Below the pieces are notes generated by a model, which saw only the letters and a list, made by a program, of their open reading frames with translations, searched no databases and had not been told where the DNA came from. 54,056 nt of DNA from Opitutales bacterium. GTDB taxonomy: Bacteria > Verrucomicrobiota > Verrucomicrobiia > Opitutales > Oceanipulchritudinaceae. The first letter of the stretch is position 1, and the number at the start of each line of letters is the position of its first letter. Positions 8,189 through 17,036 of this stretch are shown here, piece after piece. The DNA lies in the NCBI GenBank assembly GCA_016928295.1, contig JAFGLA010000021.1:1-54056 (forward strand), given 5' to 3'. The position numbers were made by a program, and so were the translations under genes.

Positions 8189-8785
8189 ATGCTGCTACGA
8201 GTCACAAAATACGGCGAGGCTATACTTCGTAAGAAGGGGAAGCGCGTGGAGAAGTTCGACCAGTCTTTGCGCAAGCTGGCTGCGGACATGGTTGAAACCA
8301 TGCACGAAAACGATGGTGCGGGGCTTGCCGCCCAACAAGTGGGTGCGGATCTTCTCCTCTTCGTGATAGACTTGTGCTGGCACGAGGAGCTCAACCGTAT
8401 GCGCTACGAGCTGGACGGCAGGCACCCGCCGCTGGACCTTCTCATGCCCATGGTGTTTGTTAACGCGCAGCTTACTCCGCTAAAGGGCGAGATGATAAGC
8501 GCAGAGGAGGGTTGTCTTTCCTTCAACGATATTTGCGGCGATGTGTGTCGCGTGGATCATGTGCGCGTGGAGTATCAGGATCTTGACGGCGCGAAACATG
8601 TGCTTGTCGCGCAGGACTGGCTTGCGCGAGTGCTCCAGCATGAGTATGATCATACTCAGGGCGTGCTGTTCATCGACAGGATGGAATCGCAGACCCTGCG
8701 CGGCATCGAGTCGCGGCTCAAGAAACTTCGCAATACTGCCCGCAAGGGGCCTGCGAAGGTCGAGCCGGACATGGGCGAAGAGTAA
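8189..8785 (+). CDS. def: Peptide deformylase
   Basis: This metalloenzyme removes the formyl group from the N-terminal Met of new proteins at the ribosome. All three family motifs are present: DGAGLAAQQVG (about residues 48-58), EEGCLSF with the metal-binding Cys (~110-116), and LQHEYDHTQGVLF with two metal-binding His and the catalytic Glu (~150-162). The 198-residue length is slightly long because of a C-terminal Lys/Arg-rich tail. The ATG at 8189 begins just before the conserved first strand; an ATG at 8169 is in another frame. No strong ribosome binding site is visible. It stands alone, with no fmt partner in the window. Confidence 0.93.
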   Translation: MLLRVTKYGEAILRKKGKRVEKFDQSLRKLAADMVETMHENDGAGLAAQQVGADLLLFVIDLCWHEELNRMRYELDGRHPPLDLLMPMVFVNAQLTPLKGEMISAEEGCLSFNDICGDVCRVDHVRVEYQDLDGAKHVLVAQDWLARVLQHEYDHTQGVLFIDRMESQTLRGIESRLKKLRNTARKGPAKVEPDMGEE

Positions 8786-8917
8786 CAGTTCATCCGTAAG
8801 TTGGGCGTGTATTGACCGCCGGCCTTTGCGGGCGTGCTTTTATTTTTTGCCGATCTTTGGGGACGGTGATCCGTTCCCACGGCCTGTTTCCGCGCTTGTT
8901 GAACCTATGGTGACTAT

Positions 8918-9205
8918 ATGAAAAGCGCATACGAACTGGCACTGGCAAGAATGGGCATCAGTGGTGACGAGCCGCGTCACGCACTTACAGACCTGCAAAG
9001 GGCGGAGCTTTCCGACATAGACCGCCGTTTTTCGGCAAGGATAGCCGAAAGGGAGCTGTTCATGAAGCAGGAGATCGAGCGTGCCCGCGAAAGCGGCGAC
9101 TCTGCGGCCTTTGAAGAGGCCACGCAGGCTTTGCGCCGCGAGCGGGCAGAGCTTGAAGAGGAGCGGGAACTGGCCAAGGACAGGGTCCGCAGTCAGGGCG
9201 TGTGA
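8918..9205 (+). CDS. Small charged coiled-coil protein of unknown function
   Basis: The 95-residue protein is rich in Glu, Arg and Ala and predicted to be almost wholly helical. It opens with MKSAYELALARMG and a short linker, then a continuous amphipathic helix from about residue 24 to the end (for example LSDIDRRFSARIAERE and EEERELAKDRV). No Cys, zinc-finger or membrane segment is present. The uninterrupted coding pattern and its place between def and typA suggest a real gene, probably a lineage-conserved hypothetical. No function can be assigned; a coiled-coil dimer that binds another protein or nucleic acid would fit the composition. Confidence 0.7.
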   Translation: MKSAYELALARMGISGDEPRHALTDLQRAELSDIDRRFSARIAERELFMKQEIERARESGDSAAFEEATQALRRERAELEEERELAKDRVRSQGV

Positions 9206-9327
9206 ACGGGTGTAATCTGTCTGTTCCATGTCTGCACGCGCAGGCGCGCAAGAGTCCTGATTCGATGGCTGGGAGGGCACGGCGAACTAACTTTATGGCA
9301 ATTTTCTTACCGAAAACGGCCATGTTT

Positions 9328-9358
9328 GCCTGATTTTCACATCAGGCCCCTTGCTTTT
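9328..9358 (+). terminator. Possible terminator upstream of typA
   Basis: A 7-bp perfect stem (GCCTGAT at 9328-9334 with ATCAGGC at 9341-9347) with a 6-base loop is followed after five bases by a T-rich run ending near 9359. It would end transcripts from the small coiled-coil gene. The stem is short and the T run is delayed, so the call is tentative. Confidence 0.35.
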
Positions 9359-9423
9359 TCCTGTACAGGGCGTCAAAGTGACCGGTTTTTGGGAGGCCGC
9401 TGCAACAGGCGGCAAATAGGTAA

Positions 9424-11265
9424 ATGCAGGAAAAACAGGCAGACAACATTCGCAACGTGGCGATTATCGCTCACGTTGACCACGGCAAGACCACGCTCGT
9501 TGACCAGCTTTTGCGTCAGGGCGGTGCCTTTCGCGCAAACCAGCAGGTGGACGAGCGCGTGATGGATTCGATGGACCTTGAGAAAGAAAAGGGCATCACC
9601 ATCAAGGCAAAGAACACGTCCGTTCACTGGGAGGGGCACATAATCAACATCGTGGACACACCCGGCCACGCCGACTTCGGCGCCGAGGTGGAGCGAGTGA
9701 TGAAGATGGTGGACGGCGTTCTGCTGCTTGTCGATGCGCTCGACGGCCCGCAGGCGCAGACTCGCTTTGTGCTTAGCAAGGCGCTGGCCAACGGCCTGCA
9801 TCCCGTGGTGGTAATCAACAAGGCAGACCGCGAGCACGCCCGCCCGGAGTGGGTGCACGACAAGGTGCTGGAGCTGTTTCTTGAGCTGGAAGCCACGGAA
9901 GAGCAGTTCAACGCGCCGTTCCTGTATGCCAGCGCCAAAGAAGGCTGGGCTTGCAACAAACTTTCCGATCCGCACGAGAGCCTGATTCCGCTCTTCGAGG
10001 CCATCATGAAATACATCCCCGCTCCTCGAATCGAGGAAGGGTCTTTCCGCATGCTGGCCAGCAACATCGAATGGAACGACTTTGTGGGCCGCATCGCGGT
10101 TGGCAAAATCTTGAGCGGCTCTGTCAGCATCGGCGATATCGTCTATCGCATCGGTCGCGATGGAACGCGTCAGCGTTCCAAGATCAGCAAAGTGTTCGGT
10201 TATTCCGCGCTTCAGACTCTTGAGAGCGGCTATGGCGAGGCTGGCGACATCGTCGGCATATCCGGTTTTGACGAGGTGGACATCGGCGAGACTTTTGCCA
10301 CGGACCCGGACGCGGAGCCGGTTCACTTTATCGACATCGACCCGCCGACTATCGAGATGGAGTTCGCCGTCAACGACGGACCTCTGGCAGGTCGAGAGGG
10401 CAAACTCGTCACATCCCGTCAGATCCGCGAGCGCCTTACGCGCGAGATGAAGACAAACATTTCCCTTCGCATGAAGGAAGGGCCTGAGGGAACGCGTTTC
10501 ACCATCACGGCACGCGGAGCCATGCAGATCGCAATTCTTGTCGAGCAGATGCGTCGCGAGGGTTACGAGGTGCTCGTTTCCCGCCCGACGGTTATTTACA
10601 AAGAGGACGCAGAGGGCCGCCGTTTGGAGCCATACGAGCGCATCTGGGTGGACGTGGACGCGGAAAACCTCGGTGCCGTGCTTGAGGCTCTGGCCCGCCG
10701 CAAGGCGCGAATCGAAGACATGCGCCACTATACGGGCGGCGTCAATGTTGAGGCCGTTGCCCCGACACGCGGTCTTATCGGCTTTGAGTTCGATCTTGCC
10801 AATCAGACCAGTGGCCGCGGCGTGATGAGCCGCCTTTTCGACTCTTACGGCCCGTACGTCGGCGATGTATGCACGCGCCAGACGGGTGTTCTCGTCTCGA
10901 TGGAGAACGGGCAGATAAACGCCTACGCTCTGGACAGCCTTCAGGACCGTGGACGCATCTTCGTCTCTCCCGGAGACGACGTTTACGCCGGTATGCTCGT
11001 TGGCGAGAATCCCCGCAAGATGGAGATGCCCGTCAACCCGACCAAGGCCAAGCAGATGACCAATGTGCGTGCTTCTGGCCGCGACAAGAACATCATGCTG
11101 GCCCCGCCCTTGATTTTCTCCCTCGAAAGAGCAATCGAATACATCGAGCCTGACGAATACGTCGAGGCGACGCCCAAGACCCTGCGCCTTCGCAAGCGCA
11201 TTCTGGACGCGAACGAGCGCCGCCGTTTGGAGAAAAAGATGGAGCTGGCCGAGGTGGACGCCTAG
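9424..11265 (+). CDS. typA: Translational GTPase TypA/BipA
   Basis: The 613-residue protein has the EF-G-like layout. The G domain has G1 [10 protein letters not shown] (~16-25), G2 within [11 protein letters not shown]3 DTPGHADFG and G4 NKAD. A beta-barrel domain II follows (~205-300), then domains III and V (~305-480) and a C-terminal BipA-specific domain ending in a basic/acidic helix ([11 protein letters not shown]). BipA binds the 70S ribosome and aids ribosome assembly and translation under stress or cold. The motif [20 protein letters not shown]-type start and [12 protein letters not shown] are characteristic of this family, in contrast to LepA or EF-G. A clear hairpin follows the stop at 11293. 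Confidence 0.96.
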   Translation: MQEKQADNIRNVAIIAHVDHGKTTLVDQLLRQGGAFRANQQVDERVMDSMDLEKEKGITIKAKNTSVHWEGHIINIVDTPGHADFGAEVERVMKMVDGVLLLVDALDGPQAQTRFVLSKALANGLHPVVVINKADREHARPEWVHDKVLELFLELEATEEQFNAPFLYASAKEGWACNKLSDPHESLIPLFEAIMKYIPAPRIEEGSFRMLASNIEWNDFVGRIAVGKILSGSVSIGDIVYRIGRDGTRQRSKISKVFGYSALQTLESGYGEAGDIVGISGFDEVDIGETFATDPDAEPVHFIDIDPPTIEMEFAVNDGPLAGREGKLVTSRQIRERLTREMKTNISLRMKEGPEGTRFTITARGAMQIAILVEQMRREGYEVLVSRPTVIYKEDAEGRRLEPYERIWVDVDAENLGAVLEALARRKARIEDMRHYTGGVNVEAVAPTRGLIGFEFDLANQTSGRGVMSRLFDSYGPYVGDVCTRQTGVLVSMENGQINAYALDSLQDRGRIFVSPGDDVYAGMLVGENPRKMEMPVNPTKAKQMTNVRASGRDKNIMLAPPLIFSLERAIEYIEPDEYVEATPKTLRLRKRILDANERRRLEKKMELAEVDA

Positions 11266-11292
11266 TCGTTCCCGACAGCTTGTTTTCGTGAG

Positions 11293-11327
11293 AAGGCCCC
11301 GGTTCCGTTATGGAATCGGGGCCTTTC
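11293..11327 (+). terminator. Hairpin terminator after typA
   Basis: A 14-bp stem with one mismatch pairs 11293-11306 (AAGGCCCCGGTTCC) with 11312-11325 across a 5-base loop, about 30 bases after the typA stop. The following T run is short (TTTC), so it is either a weak intrinsic terminator or a transcript-stabilising hairpin. Confidence 0.6.
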
Positions 11328-11439
11328 ATGTAGTTTGGGGTGTCTTTGGACCCTCGGCTTTTTTGAAGGCTTGACCTGAAGATGTGCACTTTGTTGTCTG
11401 GACCTTTGTGCCCGCTATGGGTACAGATTTTTTCGACAA

Positions 11440-11925
11440 ATGAACCTGAAAGCGGAAACACTTGCTGAAATCGAGAAGGTGATACCCCAGTATCCCGTAA
11501 AGCGCAGCGCGCTTATGCCGCTCATCCATGCCGTGCAGGCCGATTTGGGCTACGTAAGCGACGAGGCCATGGCGTGGATTGCAGCGAAGCTCGAAATCGA
11601 GCCGGTGAGCGTGCTTGAAGTAGTCACGTTCTACCCGTATTTCCGCCGCAAGCCCATTGGCAAACATCATGTGCGCGTCTGCCGCACCCTGTCTTGCGCC
11701 TTGAACGGCAGCTACAACGTTTTGGATACTTTCAAGGAAGAGTTCGCCAACGCAGAGGGCGGGAAGAGTTTTGACGACCTCGTGACGGTGGAGTTTTGCG
11801 AATGTCTGGCATCCTGTCACACCGGCCCGGCCGTCCTTATCGACGAGACTCTTTACGAGAAGGTGGACGAAGCCAAGGCGCGCGAGCTTGCCCGAGCCAT
11901 CAAGGCCGAGGGAGAGTCCAGGTAA
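11440..11925 (+). CDS. nuoE: NADH-quinone oxidoreductase subunit E (24 kDa, [2Fe-2S])
   Basis: This thioredoxin-like subunit of the complex I hydrophilic arm holds the N1a [2Fe-2S] cluster. The four cluster ligands are visible as CRTLSC (C-x4-C) and, further on, CLASC (C-x3-C) in EFCECLASCHTGPAVLID. The N-terminal helical bundle reads KRSALMPLIHAVQADLGYVS, followed by EVVTFYPYF, both typical of the family. At 161 residues it has a normal bacterial length. No other nuo gene lies nearby: typA precedes it and a convergent DUF1573 gene follows, so it appears as an isolated subunit gene. It may serve complex I encoded elsewhere or a related NAD-dependent hydrogenase/formate dehydrogenase complex. 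Confidence 0.88.
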   Translation: MNLKAETLAEIEKVIPQYPVKRSALMPLIHAVQADLGYVSDEAMAWIAAKLEIEPVSVLEVVTFYPYFRRKPIGKHHVRVCRTLSCALNGSYNVLDTFKEEFANAEGGKSFDDLVTVEFCECLASCHTGPAVLIDETLYEKVDEAKARELARAIKAEGESR

Positions 11926-12004
11926 GACCCCGTTGGGCGTGGGCGCAGGCTTCTTTCAGCGTGCCAAGCATGGGTGGGTAGGCGCTTTACCGTTTGTTCA
12001 CTCT

Positions 12005-12664
12005 CTAGCGCACGCTTACGTAGAACATCAGCTTGCGGTCATTATTGCCTTCGACCTGGATCAGGATTTCGCCCGCCTCGGTAAGCGTTTCGTCCGTGGA
12101 AAGGGGTGTAACCGTAACGTGGTAGGTTCCGTCGGGCATCAATTCGGGCTGAGAAACGCTGAAGTTGGTTTTCTCGCTATACATGCGGGCTGAAACGGGT
12201 TTGCCAGCGAAGCCTTCGGCAAGAGTCACCACGATGGGGCGAGCGTCCGCTTGCGAGCCGATTTTCCAGTACTGAATCATGGGCTTGAATGACACGCTCT
12301 CCGGTATCTCAACGAAGATTTCCAGCATTGTGGAGCGTTCATCGCCGTTTTCTTCTTCCACGACGGTAATCACCTTGTGCTCTTTGCCCGTGCGTGTGCC
12401 GTAAATGAACACGGCCTCGATTTCGCCGCTTTCGCCCGGGGCGTAAACACGCTTTTCAAGATCCGCCGTCGTGCAGCCGCAGGAGGAGTGAATGCTCGTG
12501 ATTTTGACCGTGTTTTTGCCGCTGTTTGTAAAGCGGAAGCGGGCAACGGTCTCTGTATCCTCAAGCGTGGCCTTCTCTTTGTGCACGGTGTTTGTCCAGT
12601 TCAGCGCAGCGTGCGCGGGCAGGGAACAGGCCAGAAGGGCGAAAAATGTCAGTGCTTTCAACAT
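12005..12664 (-). CDS. Secreted DUF1573 domain protein
   Basis: From the ATG at 12664 the 219-residue protein begins with a signal peptide (MLKALTFFALLACSLPAHA). A longer frame back to 12802 would bury this signal and is rejected. The mature part is an all-beta Ig-like domain of the DUF1573 type, recognised by the sequence FRFTNSGKNTVKITSIHSSCG followed by CTT and then YAPGESGEIEAVF. The CGC motif is the family hallmark. DUF1573 proteins are periplasmic or surface proteins of unknown function that are frequent in Bacteroidota, Planctomycetota and Verrucomicrobiota. The gene is convergent with nuoE (gap 79 bases) and divergent from the GH39-like gene (gap 131 bases). Confidence 0.85.
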   Translation of the reverse strand: MLKALTFFALLACSLPAHAALNWTNTVHKEKATLEDTETVARFRFTNSGKNTVKITSIHSSCGCTTADLEKRVYAPGESGEIEAVFIYGTRTGKEHKVITVVEEENGDERSTMLEIFVEIPESVSFKPMIQYWKIGSQADARPIVVTLAEGFAGKPVSARMYSEKTNFSVSQPELMPDGTYHVTVTPLSTDETLTEAGEILIQVEGNNDRKLMFYVSVR

Positions 12665-12795
12665 GGATGTGTATTGCGGAAATACCCGATTAAGCCGTTT
12701 CAGACAAGGGCATTGCGCCAGTCGTTCCCATGTAGGGCATTTCATGTATCTATTTCGTGCTGACAGGATGGAATGAATTTGAGAGTGTGCCGAAT

Positions 12796-14400
12796 ATGAC
12801 AATACGAAGGCTCCTTACCCCGGCCCTTGTTGGGCTTGCATCCACGTTTTCGATTTCTGCCGCTGCGGAGGGGGCGAACGAGCGCCTCGTAAGCGCGGAC
12901 TTGAATGATGTTCGCGGCGAGAGAAGCGGCATGGGGCAGCTCTGCGTCGGCGCTGGCAGGGCAAACGAGGGTCTGCGTGCCGACTGGCAGCGTCAGCTAG
13001 CCGAAGCGCACAGCGAGTGCGGCTTTCGCTACATTCGCTTTCACGGCCTGCTTTGCGACGACATGGGCGTTTACCTCATAGATCGCAACGGCAAGGAGGT
13101 TTACAACTGGCAGTACATTGACGAACTTTTCGACTCCATTCTGGACATCGGAATGCGTCCCTTTGTTGAACTAGGCTTCATGCCTTCGGCTCTTGCCAGC
13201 GGACCGAGCACGATTTTCTGGTGGAAGGGCAACGTCACTCCGCCAAAGGATATGGACAAGTGGGAGGCGTTCATACAGGCCCTGATCACGCACTGGACGG
13301 AGCGTTACGGCGAGGACGAGGTCGCGAACTGGTACTTCGAGGTTTGGAACGAGCCGAACCTTTCCGGTTTCTGGACAGGCCACGATAGCGGCTTGGACGA
13401 TGCAGGGCTTCGCGCCGAGTATTTCAAGCTATATAGCAGTACCTCCCGTGCGGTGAAGAGCGTCAGTTCGCGCTACCGCGTCGGCGGGCCTGCCACGGCT
13501 GGAAACGCGTGGGTGCCGCAGATGATAGACTATTGCGCCAAAAACGGCGACGCTCTGGACTTTGTTTCGACGCACAATTACGCAGTGATGGCGGGTTACC
13601 TCGACGAGTACGGCAATGCCGGAACCGTCTTCGCCCCCAACCGCGACGCAATGATTCGCGATGTGCGCGGCGTGCGCGATCAGATCGAAGCCTCCGCAAT
13701 GCCCGGGTTGGAGCTTCACTACACGGAGTGGAGCGCCTCTTACACTCCCTCCGACCCCATTCACGACAGCTACCACAGCGCGGCGTTCATCCTGAACAAG
13801 CTAAAGGGCGTGGGCGACGCTGCCCAGTCGATGTCATACTGGACCTTTACGGACATTTTCGAGGAGGCTGGCCCACGTGCGACGCCCTTCCACGGCGGCT
13901 TTGGCATGATGAACTATCAGGGCATCCGCAAGGCCTCCTTCTACGCATACCATTTCCTTGCCCAGCTTGGGAATGTTGAGCTGAACAACGCCGATGAGGA
14001 TTCCTGGGTATGCACGGACGGGCAGGGCGGGGTGCAGGCCCTTGTGTGGGATTTCACAATCACCCACCCGGGGGAGAGCGTCATCAATCAGGAATACTAC
14101 TGTCAGGATTTGCCTTCCGAAAGCGCCGCACCTTTGCGCCTTTCGCTCAAGAATCTTGCCGCGGGTGAATACTCCATGACTGTTTACAAGGTGGGCTACG
14201 GGCAGAACGACGCCTATACGGCATATCTTGCAATGGGCGCACCGGCCCAGCTTTCGCGCGAGCAAGTTGTGGAACTGAAGAAGCTATCCGACGGCGATCC
14301 CTTGCTTTGCGAAAAGGTCGTAGTGGGCGAGAATGGTTGCTTTGAGCGCCTCTTCGACATGCGCCAGAACGACGTACTGCTTGTAAAGCTGGAGAAGTAG
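12796..14400 (+). CDS. Secreted GH39-family glycoside hydrolase (beta-xylosidase-like)
   Basis: The start at 12796 gives a signal peptide (MTIRRLLTPALVGLASTFS, cleavage near ISAAAEG); the frame extends to 12757 but adds only non-signal residues. The mature enzyme is a TIM barrel with the GH39 layout: FRYIRFHGLLCDDMGVY near the N-terminus, the acid/base Glu in YFEVWNEPNLSGFW (~residue 190), and the nucleophile Glu in LHYTEWSAS (~315). A C-terminal beta-sandwich (~430-534) completes the family fold. GH39 members cleave beta-xylosides, alpha-iduronides or related linkages, and the substrate cannot be told from the sequence alone. The 534-residue length fits the family. Confidence 0.88.
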   Translation: MTIRRLLTPALVGLASTFSISAAAEGANERLVSADLNDVRGERSGMGQLCVGAGRANEGLRADWQRQLAEAHSECGFRYIRFHGLLCDDMGVYLIDRNGKEVYNWQYIDELFDSILDIGMRPFVELGFMPSALASGPSTIFWWKGNVTPPKDMDKWEAFIQALITHWTERYGEDEVANWYFEVWNEPNLSGFWTGHDSGLDDAGLRAEYFKLYSSTSRAVKSVSSRYRVGGPATAGNAWVPQMIDYCAKNGDALDFVSTHNYAVMAGYLDEYGNAGTVFAPNRDAMIRDVRGVRDQIEASAMPGLELHYTEWSASYTPSDPIHDSYHSAAFILNKLKGVGDAAQSMSYWTFTDIFEEAGPRATPFHGGFGMMNYQGIRKASFYAYHFLAQLGNVELNNADEDSWVCTDGQGGVQALVWDFTITHPGESVINQEYYCQDLPSESAAPLRLSLKNLAAGEYSMTVYKVGYGQNDAYTAYLAMGAPAQLSREQVVELKKLSDGDPLLCEKVVVGENGCFERLFDMRQNDVLLVKLEK

Positions 14401-14426
14401 GGCGAGTCGCGCGTTCTTAAGAACTC

Positions 14427-15164
14427 CTATTCCACGCTTTCAAGGGTCCGGTTCAGCTTCATGGACCGGACCTTTTTCTTGCTCTCGCTCAGGGCTTCCT
14501 CGTCAAAGGGGGGCAGGTTGAAAAAGCGCGACCAGCGCCCGCGTTCCTCAAAGAGCGCGCCGCTGAACAACAGGCCAAGGTGGCGGCAGTAAAAGCCGCA
14601 GTGGCCGGGCGTCGGGCCGGGCAGGCTTATCGCAGTAAGGCCGTACCAGAGGTCTATAAGATCGCCCTCGCCGATGTAAAAATCCACCGGGCAGGGAGCA
14701 TAGTGGAGCTTTGCCGCGCGGCGTTTCTCCATCTGTGCCCGCAGAGCGTGCCTCGGGCTGCGAGGGAAGCGCAGGGCGAGCCTTGGGGCGTCCAGCCTGT
14801 GGATGTATAGCTTCGCCCCTGAAAGGTCCCGCAGAGTGGCGGCATTCGCGTTCAGGAGCACGTCGGCGTGCGTTAGCAGTATCGCGGTAATGTCCTTCAG
14901 CTTCGCTCCGCGCATTTCCAGCGCCTGACGAATCAGGGGCATGTGCTGCGGCCCACCTGCACCGATTAGCACGATTTGCTCTCCGCGCCAGAGCAGGTAA
15001 ATGCTTCGCTTGCCAAAACGCAGTCTGAAAACGCTCTCGGGGCCTGGACTGTCGATTGTTCCTTCCACCTTTACGCATCGGAAGTTTGTGCCAGCGTCTT
15101 CGCATAAGCAATAGCGCAGTCCGGCGAGCAGAGCCTTTTCCACCATCTTGCCGATTGAGTCCAC
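14427..15164 (-). CDS. Metallo-beta-lactamase-fold protein lacking the metal-binding motif
   Basis: The 245-residue protein follows the metallo-beta-lactamase fold: strands around SIYLLWRGEQIVLIGAGGP, then KLKDITAILLTHAD at the position of the usual THxHxDH loop, and LPGPTPGHCGFYC followed by LLFSGALF at the positions of the TPGHTPG and GD motifs. The HxHxDH motif reads THADVLLN, so three of its four ligands are gone, and the Asp of the later GD motif is Ala. One His (TPGHCG) remains. Zinc-dependent hydrolysis is therefore unlikely. The reading frame is intact, which argues for a conserved non-catalytic role and against decay. The gene converges on the GH39-like gene and is divergent from pdxH. 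Confidence 0.7.
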   Translation of the reverse strand: MDSIGKMVEKALLAGLRYCLCEDAGTNFRCVKVEGTIDSPGPESVFRLRFGKRSIYLLWRGEQIVLIGAGGPQHMPLIRQALEMRGAKLKDITAILLTHADVLLNANAATLRDLSGAKLYIHRLDAPRLALRFPRSPRHALRAQMEKRRAAKLHYAPCPVDFYIGEGDLIDLWYGLTAISLPGPTPGHCGFYCRHLGLLFSGALFEERGRWSRFFNLPPFDEEALSESKKKVRSMKLNRTLESVE

Positions 15165-15229
15165 CTAACTGCAAAAGGCTTCAGCTCTTGCTGCTTGCAA
15201 GATTCCGGCGCAAGGGACAGATATGGCGT

Positions 15230-15862
15230 ATGGACCTATTCGACCTTCGCAAGGAATACGCTGAAGGCTCTCTGGACGAGGGCAATATCAACGCAGATCC
15301 ATTCGAGCAGTTCCGCATATGGATGGACGAGGCTATGAAGCGTCTGCCGGAGCCGAACGCTATGGCTTTGTCCACTTGCGGGGCGGACGGGCAGCCCTCT
15401 TCGCGAGTCGTTTTGCTGAAAAGCTATGATCGGCGCGGCTTTGTGTTCTACACCAATTACGAGAGCGCCAAGGCTCGCGAGATAGCGGAAAACCCCAAGG
15501 TGGCGGCCATGTTCCCGTGGTTTATCATGGAGAGGCAGATCGTTATCAAAGGCGATGTGGAAAGAGTCTCCACGGCTGAGAGTTTGCGCTACTTCATTTC
15601 GCGGCCATTTTCCAGCAGGCTGGGTGCTTGGACCAGCCCACAGAGCCGAGTCATCAGCAATCGTTCCATACTTGACGCCAAGGTTGAGGAAATGAAACGC
15701 AAGTTTGCCGACGGTCAGGTGCCTTTGCCCTCGTTTTGGGGAGGTTTTCGCATCGTTCCACGCAGTTTCGAGTTCTGGCAAGGCAGGCGCAGCCGTTTGC
15801 ATGATCGCTTCCTTTTTACTCCCGAAGGCGATTTGTGGAGGCATGAACGGCTCGCTCCGTAG
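15230..15862 (+). CDS. pdxH: Pyridoxamine 5'-phosphate oxidase
   Basis: This FMN enzyme oxidises pyridoxamine/pyridoxine 5'-phosphate to pyridoxal 5'-phosphate in the vitamin B6 pathway. From the ATG at 15230 the protein has 210 residues, the normal length; the frame extends upstream to 15056 but the extra residues have no family match. Signatures are PNAMALSTCGADGQPSSRVV, LKSYDRRGFVFYTNYES (FMN-binding), MERQIVIKGDVERVS, and the C-terminal family pattern FEFWQGRRSRLHDRF with W/LWRHERLAP at the end. The PLP product would serve enzymes such as HisC in this window. Confidence 0.94.
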   Translation: MDLFDLRKEYAEGSLDEGNINADPFEQFRIWMDEAMKRLPEPNAMALSTCGADGQPSSRVVLLKSYDRRGFVFYTNYESAKAREIAENPKVAAMFPWFIMERQIVIKGDVERVSTAESLRYFISRPFSSRLGAWTSPQSRVISNRSILDAKVEEMKRKFADGQVPLPSFWGGFRIVPRSFEFWQGRRSRLHDRFLFTPEGDLWRHERLAP

Positions 15863-16492
15863 TTTGTAAGTCGCAGTTGATCAGCGACTTGATTCGCTAG
15901 TCGTTGATCTGTTTCTCCATGGCGTACATTCTTGAATGTATCCGTCTAGGGCGTTTTGGAATATGCCATAAAACGTTATCTCGTTTTGCCCTAAAGGTAT
16001 GATTGTGTGATGCTTGCAATGCCTTTGAAGCACTCGAAGACACACACGTTACGCAAGGATTGTTGGAATTGCGTCGATATTGATTGTAAAAGAAGGTTTG
16101 ACAATAATTTTACCAAGGCCGCAAATCTTTGGTTTTCAGACATATAATTCTTGAAATGCCCTTTGTAATACAAGGGCCTACTCGTTTTTTAGTATTTCTT
16201 GTGACAAAAATGACGCAATATGGAAATGAAACACCGGTTGTCGCACTCATATGAAGAAGCGATAGCGATGTCGTTTGGGTTTGTAGGATAGTTGAGTAAT
16301 GGGAGGTAAGGAGTAGGTAAAAGGGTAAACGCAGTAACAAATCGTCGGATTTATGGGGCATACTCCCCACTCGACGAGGGTTTGGTATTGTTTTTTTAAA
16401 GCATGGATTGACAAACACCTATGTGATTATTGTCTCATTTATTTAACAATTCAACAAGCTCTCTTGAAATTCACACAGGTTACACTTAAACG
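15863..16492. other. AT-rich intergenic region upstream of the Fur-family gene
   Basis: This 630-base stretch is visibly richer in A and T than its surroundings and holds no convincing gene; its short minus-strand frames show no domain. It contains TTGACA at 16098 and 16408, TATAAT at 16143, and an inverted repeat at 16429-16450. It may be a long regulatory leader, the remnant of a transferred or decayed segment, or the site of a small RNA. Confidence 0.5.
16408..16450 (+). promoter_or_regulatory. Candidate promoter and operator of the Fur-family gene
   Basis: A consensus -35 hexamer TTGACA lies at 16408-16413, about 80 bases before the ATG. Downstream is the inverted repeat ATTGT-N12-ACAAT (16429-16433 and 16446-16450) in an AT-rich context, of the kind bound by Fur/PerR-class dimers. 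No good -10 hexamer at the ideal spacing is seen, so promoter position and autoregulation are only suggestions. Confidence 0.3.
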
Positions 16493-16867
16493 ATGAACAA
16501 CAAAATCTTCAGAGAAACTAAGCAGCGCAACGCCATTAAGCGTGCAATCGAGTCCGCGGGTCGTCCCGTCGGCCCGAAGGAAATATTGGAGCTTGCCTGC
16601 GGCGAGGTGCCCAATCTTGGCATAGCCACCGTGTATCGTAACATTAAGACGATGGTGGAAAAGGGTGAACTCGATCCGGTGGATCTTCCCGGTCAGGCTC
16701 CCCGTTATCAACCGCCGTCCGAAAAGAAGCCGCATCTTTTCATCTGCGAAAAGACCGATCGCGTATTCACGATTGATCCCAAGGCGGCGGACTTCAAGCC
16801 CGCTCTGCCGGAAGGCTTCGTGCTGGATCGCTTCCAGATCATTTGCTACGGCGAATACAAGGGCTAG
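16493..16867 (+). CDS. Fur-family transcriptional regulator without the CxxC zinc site
   Basis: The 124-residue protein has a Fur winged-helix domain (about residues 8-80): KQRNAIKRAIESAGRPVGP, then IATVYRNIKTMVEKGEL, where ATVYRNI is the recognition helix typical of Fur/PerR/Zur. The C-terminal dimerisation domain is short: HLFICEKTDRVFTID keeps the His and one Cys of the usual HHHFxCxxC motif, and the end reads ICYGEYKG where family members have a second CxxC. The structural zinc site thus looks lost and the metal-sensing residues reduced. It stands alone behind a long AT-rich leader and is followed by a strong terminator. The metal or peroxide signal cannot be assigned. Confidence 0.82.
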   Translation: MNNKIFRETKQRNAIKRAIESAGRPVGPKEILELACGEVPNLGIATVYRNIKTMVEKGELDPVDLPGQAPRYQPPSEKKPHLFICEKTDRVFTIDPKAADFKPALPEGFVLDRFQIICYGEYKG

Positions 16868-16919
16868 TAACACAGTTTCTTGCGTAATCTCTCGCGCAAG
16901 GCATTGATGTCGCAATATG

Positions 16920-16955
16920 AAGGGCGTCCCGCAATTGGGGCGCCCTTTCTGTTTT
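16920..16955 (+). terminator. Intrinsic terminator after the Fur-family gene
   Basis: The stem pairs AAGGGCG (16920-16926) plus following C residues with GGGGCGCCCTT (16937-16947) and is followed by TCTGTTTT. It lies about 50 bases after the stop and fits a rho-independent terminator. Confidence 0.7.
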
Positions 16956-17036
16956 AGCAGTGCGGGAGCAGGCCGTAGAGCGCGATAACAAGGTATTCGC
17001 TTGGTGCCCGCCGCGGACTGGCAAGTAGTATATACA

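Noticed and set aside
16110-16418. A 102-codon minus-strand frame in the AT-rich leader
   Set aside because: No domain, no export or membrane pattern and no supporting neighbour; probably chance in AT-rich DNA.
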